Assembly (NCBI GenBank): GCA_020833225.1
Contig: JAJHQS010000001.1
Span: 1-64,000 of the forward strand
Reading direction: 5' to 3'
DNA: 64,000 nucleotides
Source of the DNA: Desulfurococcaceae archaeon
GTDB lineage: Archaea; Thermoproteota; Thermoprotei_A; Sulfolobales; Desulfurococcaceae
Shown: positions 60,799-64,000 of the stretch, in pieces
Layout of the letters: each line of letters starts with the position of its first letter
Numbering within the stretch: the first letter of the stretch is position 1
The notes under the pieces: generated by a model
Databases searched by the model: none
Told to the model about the DNA's origin: nothing
What the model saw: the letters and a program-made list of their open reading frames with translations, nothing else
Translations under genes and position numbers: made by a program

Positions 60799-60879
60799 AA
60801 TATAGGTTTTCCTCTCAATAGTTTTACTCTAAGAGCCGTAGACTAAACACTCCTAAAATATATTTAAACATTTATATAC

Positions 60880-61464
60880 ATGAAAACGCCGTTTAAAATA
60901 GCTACTTTAATACGCGTTCTCTTATGGGGAGGGTTTAGTAGTGTAATTAGCACTTTGGCTTTTAACTCGACCCTAGTGGAATCTGTGTTAGGGTTTTTAA
61001 TGGGAGCTGTATGTACTAACCCAATGGTTCTCGGCGAAGTGCTTTTAGAAGATGAGAGAATAAGAAACATAATCGATGTCGTGATTTTTTACTATGAACT
61101 CTACATGGAGACTTGGAGTGATGATGCATATAGTGGTTTTATTAAAGCTATGAATAGGTTTCTCGAAGAGATATCACACATGGTTCAATATGTACCTGGC
61201 TTAGCGTGTAAAGTGAGCAGAACTATTATAATGAGTTTATGGGACGCTAGGATAGAACCCTCTCGCTTAAGAAAGATACTACAAGATCTCTACAATACCT
61301 TGAAAAACCCTAATGACTCTGAAGAGCTTAAAAAGAGTCTTTATGAACTTGTAAGTCTTATTGGAGATAATAATGTTGTGAGAGACTTTTTAGAAGAAAA
61401 TATGCAAGTTGAACGCCTTATAAGCACAGCTACTTTAATACTGGTCATAGCTACAAATCCTTAA
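60880..61464 (+). CDS. Hypothetical protein with N-terminal hydrophobic segment
   Basis: 194 aa ORF with TATA-like ATATATTTAAACAT just upstream; no recognised motif. Confidence 0.65.
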   Translation: MKTPFKIATLIRVLLWGGFSSVISTLAFNSTLVESVLGFLMGAVCTNPMVLGEVLLEDERIRNIIDVVIFYYELYMETWSDDAYSGFIKAMNRFLEEISHMVQYVPGLACKVSRTIIMSLWDARIEPSRLRKILQDLYNTLKNPNDSEELKKSLYELVSLIGDNNVVRDFLEENMQVERLISTATLILVIATNP

Positions 61465-61654
61465 TGGATTATGAAAAAGAAAATTTATAGCTAAATAGTT
61501 TGAAGACATTATAGATACATTCGAATGTAATGCAGAAATTAATGATCCCTTTAAGAAAAACCCCACTTCTTTGAGACAGAGAGAAGATCGGAGTATTAAC
61601 TTGGAGTGAATATTAATTAAGCTATTTAAATAGCAGAATAAGGGGTTAAGAGCT

Positions 61655-62197
61655 ATGTCTAGGTGTTTAATGATAGCTAGATTTCAGCCACTCCACTACG
61701 GTCATTTAAACGTAATGGAGCATTGCCTTTTAAATTACACTGAGCTAATAGTCGTTGTTGGCATGGCTAGTCAAAGTCACACCCCTGAGAATCCTTTTAC
61801 AGCTGGGGAGAGAATAGAGATGATTCGTAGAAGCCTTAAGTGGAGGGGTTATGACTTATCAAGGGTAATAACGGTCACTTTGCCAACATTGGAAGTGAGT
61901 AGAGTTGCAGTCCACTATGTGAAGCTGTATAGTCCTAGTTTTGAAGCTGTTGTAACATTAAACCCTATTATTAGTAGAATATTTGCTGAGGAAGGATATA
62001 AAGTAATTGAACCCCCGTCTTTTAATAGAGAAGTACTTAGGGGTAGTGTAATAAGGAGATTAATAGCTAGTGGGAGTGATGAGTGGAAGAAATACGTACC
62101 ACCACCAATTGTGGAATATATTGAAGAAATTGATGGAGTTAAGAGAATAAGAGCACTTTATACTGAAAAACTCCCAGGATACTATGTGACAGTTTAG
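61655..62197 (+). CDS. Nicotinamide-nucleotide adenylyltransferase-like protein (paralogue 2)
   Basis: MIARFQPLHYGHLNVMEHC; ENPFTAGERIEMIRRSL; RGSVIRRLI. Confidence 0.9.
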   Translation: MSRCLMIARFQPLHYGHLNVMEHCLLNYTELIVVVGMASQSHTPENPFTAGERIEMIRRSLKWRGYDLSRVITVTLPTLEVSRVAVHYVKLYSPSFEAVVTLNPIISRIFAEEGYKVIEPPSFNREVLRGSVIRRLIASGSDEWKKYVPPPIVEYIEEIDGVKRIRALYTEKLPGYYVTV

Positions 62198-62222
62198 TGG
62201 AGGAGAAAGGTGTAAATAGGCT

Positions 62223-62897
62223 TTGGTCGAATTATCTATTTTTCGCTGTGATATGTGTGGAGAATGTTGCAAAATGTCTCCTATATCAATTTTACCACAT
62301 GAGGAGATAGTGTTAAGAGAACTAAGTAAGATCATGGGGGTAAACATTACAACTTCTCCGGGGTACACAGTGTATGATGTCATTAGCGGTGTTAACATAG
62401 CATTTAGCTATGTCCTCCACCTTAATGAAAAGTCTACATGTCCTTTCCTAGTTGATAACAAGTGCTCAATACATTATATTTATAAGCCATATATATGTAG
62501 ATCTTTCCCTTATATACCACGCCATGTAAAATACAGTATTGATGACGTTAACAAGTATATTATAGCATCCACTGATTATGGGTTAAGTCTTGCATGTCAT
62601 ATTATTAGGAGAGATAAAGACATCCTAGAAAAGTATGGCGGTAAACCAAGCGTTCTTATACATTATTTACGAGACGAGTACTTAGCATCTGTTGAGGCAG
62701 AAAATGTAAGGCTACTTCTACTATATTTACTTTCGCTTTTATGGAGAGAAGGTGTTGTAGAGATAAAGCCTAGTGTTCAAGGTGTTCAAGTGGTAAACCT
62801 CTATGAATTTCTGAGAAGATATTTTCCTGAATTACCAACAAAACTAAATATCGATAAAGTCTTAATTAAGGTGAAAAAGTGGAGCAAAAATTACTAA
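62223..62897 (+). CDS. YkgJ-family cysteine cluster (Fe-S) protein
   Basis: CDMCGECCKMSP; CPFLVDNKCSIHYIYKPYICRSFPYIP. Confidence 0.9.
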   Translation: MVELSIFRCDMCGECCKMSPISILPHEEIVLRELSKIMGVNITTSPGYTVYDVISGVNIAFSYVLHLNEKSTCPFLVDNKCSIHYIYKPYICRSFPYIPRHVKYSIDDVNKYIIASTDYGLSLACHIIRRDKDILEKYGGKPSVLIHYLRDEYLASVEAENVRLLLLYLLSLLWREGVVEIKPSVQGVQVVNLYEFLRRYFPELPTKLNIDKVLIKVKKWSKNY

Positions 62898-63286
62898 ACT
62901 CACTCTAAGACCTTTTAAGCTCAAAGTATTTGAAAAGTTGAGTAAATAGGAAGAAGTACTTAGCTCAGCATTCTTGTACGAGTTAAAGTTAGGTGAAAAA
63001 GAGACGAGTTGAAATTCCATATAAAAGTAGAAACTTAAATACGGTTTAAACGAGGTATTTAGATCTTCTAGAGATATTTAAAAGAAACATTATGTTAATG
63101 TAATGTTAAATAAAAATGTAATTGTAAGAGGGCAAGTAACATAGTGGGGAATTATTATAGATGCAGGATCAGAGCGATTAGAATATTAACATACAAGATA
63201 TTGAGGTAAGATGCCCTTGCACCATATTAAAAATAGGAGAAGATTCTTTAAACTTATATACTTATATATGGAGTAAGGTAAGTAGC

Positions 63287-64000
63287 TTGTTTAAGGACGC
63301 TGTTACCTTAGATTTAAATGAATATTTAAAACAGGTTTACGGCGATCCCGAGATCAGAGTTATATATGAGAGAATTGAAGAGAGAGGAGAACCGGAACAT
63401 GGACCAGATATTTATAGTATTGAATTACCACAGCCTCTCATTAATGTTCTTGAAAAACGTGGTATAAGGAGACTATATAGGTTTCAATATGAAGCCTACA
63501 GGAGAATTTTAAGCGGTGAAAATGTAATAATAACTGCGGGAACAGGAACTGGTAAGACAGAGGCTTTTTTTATACCTCTAGCTAAGATCATATTGTCTAG
63601 CAGGGAAAAGCAATATCCTTACGCCATAATCACTTACCCTACTAAAGCCCTTGCCAGAGATCAAGTAAAAAGGTTTTCAGAGTATTTAGTATACAAGGCT
63701 TTAAGTATAGGGATATATGATGGTGATACACCTACTCAACAACGTAAAAGATTAGCTCTAATGCCTCCATCGATTATAGTGTCAAATCCCGATATGATAC
63801 ATATAGGGCTTATTTATAGTCCACACATTAGAAAATTTGTTGAGAACACCCAGTCCCTAGTATTTGATGAGCTACATATATATGAAGGCGTTCTCGGCTC
63901 TCATCTCCACCACTTAATTCATAGGATCAAGTTATTTAAGAAGTCTAAACCTCAATTCATAGCGTCTTCAGCTACGATTGCAAATCCAAAAGAGTTTGCT
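63287..64000 (+). CDS. DEAD/DEAH-box helicase, 3' truncated by window edge (resembles DUF1998-type/YprA-like SF2 helicases)
   Basis: RFQYEAYRRILSGENVIITAGTGTGKTEAFFIP (Q motif and Walker A), FDELHIYEGVLGSHLHHLIHRI (motif II), SSATIANP (motif III); putative TTG start with TATA-like upstream; absent from ORF track because it runs off the edge. Confidence 0.88.
   Translation, partial: MFKDAVTLDLNEYLKQVYGDPEIRVIYERIEERGEPEHGPDIYSIELPQPLINVLEKRGIRRLYRFQYEAYRRILSGENVIITAGTGTGKTEAFFIPLAKIILSSREKQYPYAIITYPTKALARDQVKRFSEYLVYKALSIGIYDGDTPTQQRKRLALMPPSIIVSNPDMIHIGLIYSPHIRKFVENTQSLVFDELHIYEGVLGSHLHHLIHRIKLFKKSKPQFIASSATIANPKEFA

Noticed and set aside
62990-63060. GTTGAAATTCCATATAAAAGTAGAAAC, superficially like an archaeal CRISPR repeat
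   Set aside because: Occurs once; no repeated spacing or cas genes nearby.

Overview
AT-rich, gene-dense archaeal chromosome window. The gene content (Cren7, CdvB/CdvC, SmAP-L37e-DnaG, two proteasome beta subunits, aCPSF1, archaeal G1P dehydrogenase, PGK-GAPDH, split PheS/PheT) points to a hyperthermophilic Thermoproteota/Crenarchaeota genome, probably Desulfurococcales-like. Main blocks: an AOR-family tungsten oxidoreductase; a Dpp/Opp-type ABC importer operon; translation, replication and RNA-decay genes; a Moco biosynthesis cluster (moaB, moaA-C-D-E); and hypF followed by a 13-gene membrane-bound [NiFe] hydrogenase/Mrp antiporter (Mbh-like) operon. RNA genes: one tRNA-Arg(TCG), the SRP 7S RNA and two candidate C/D-box sRNAs. 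A DEAD-box helicase is cut by the right edge. The most notable observation is at the 5' end of the aRF1 (release factor 1) gene. Its conserved N-terminal helix is in a frame with no standard start codon, but it joins an upstream RBS-preceded ATG through a +1 shift at ATG-AGT-TTT-TAG-T. That is a UUU_U slippery site with a UAG stop in the A site, architecturally like bacterial prfB autoregulation. A one-base homopolymer sequencing error is the main alternative. No CRISPR array, transposon, rRNA or provirus was recognised. All assignments come from reading motifs by eye; no database search was run.
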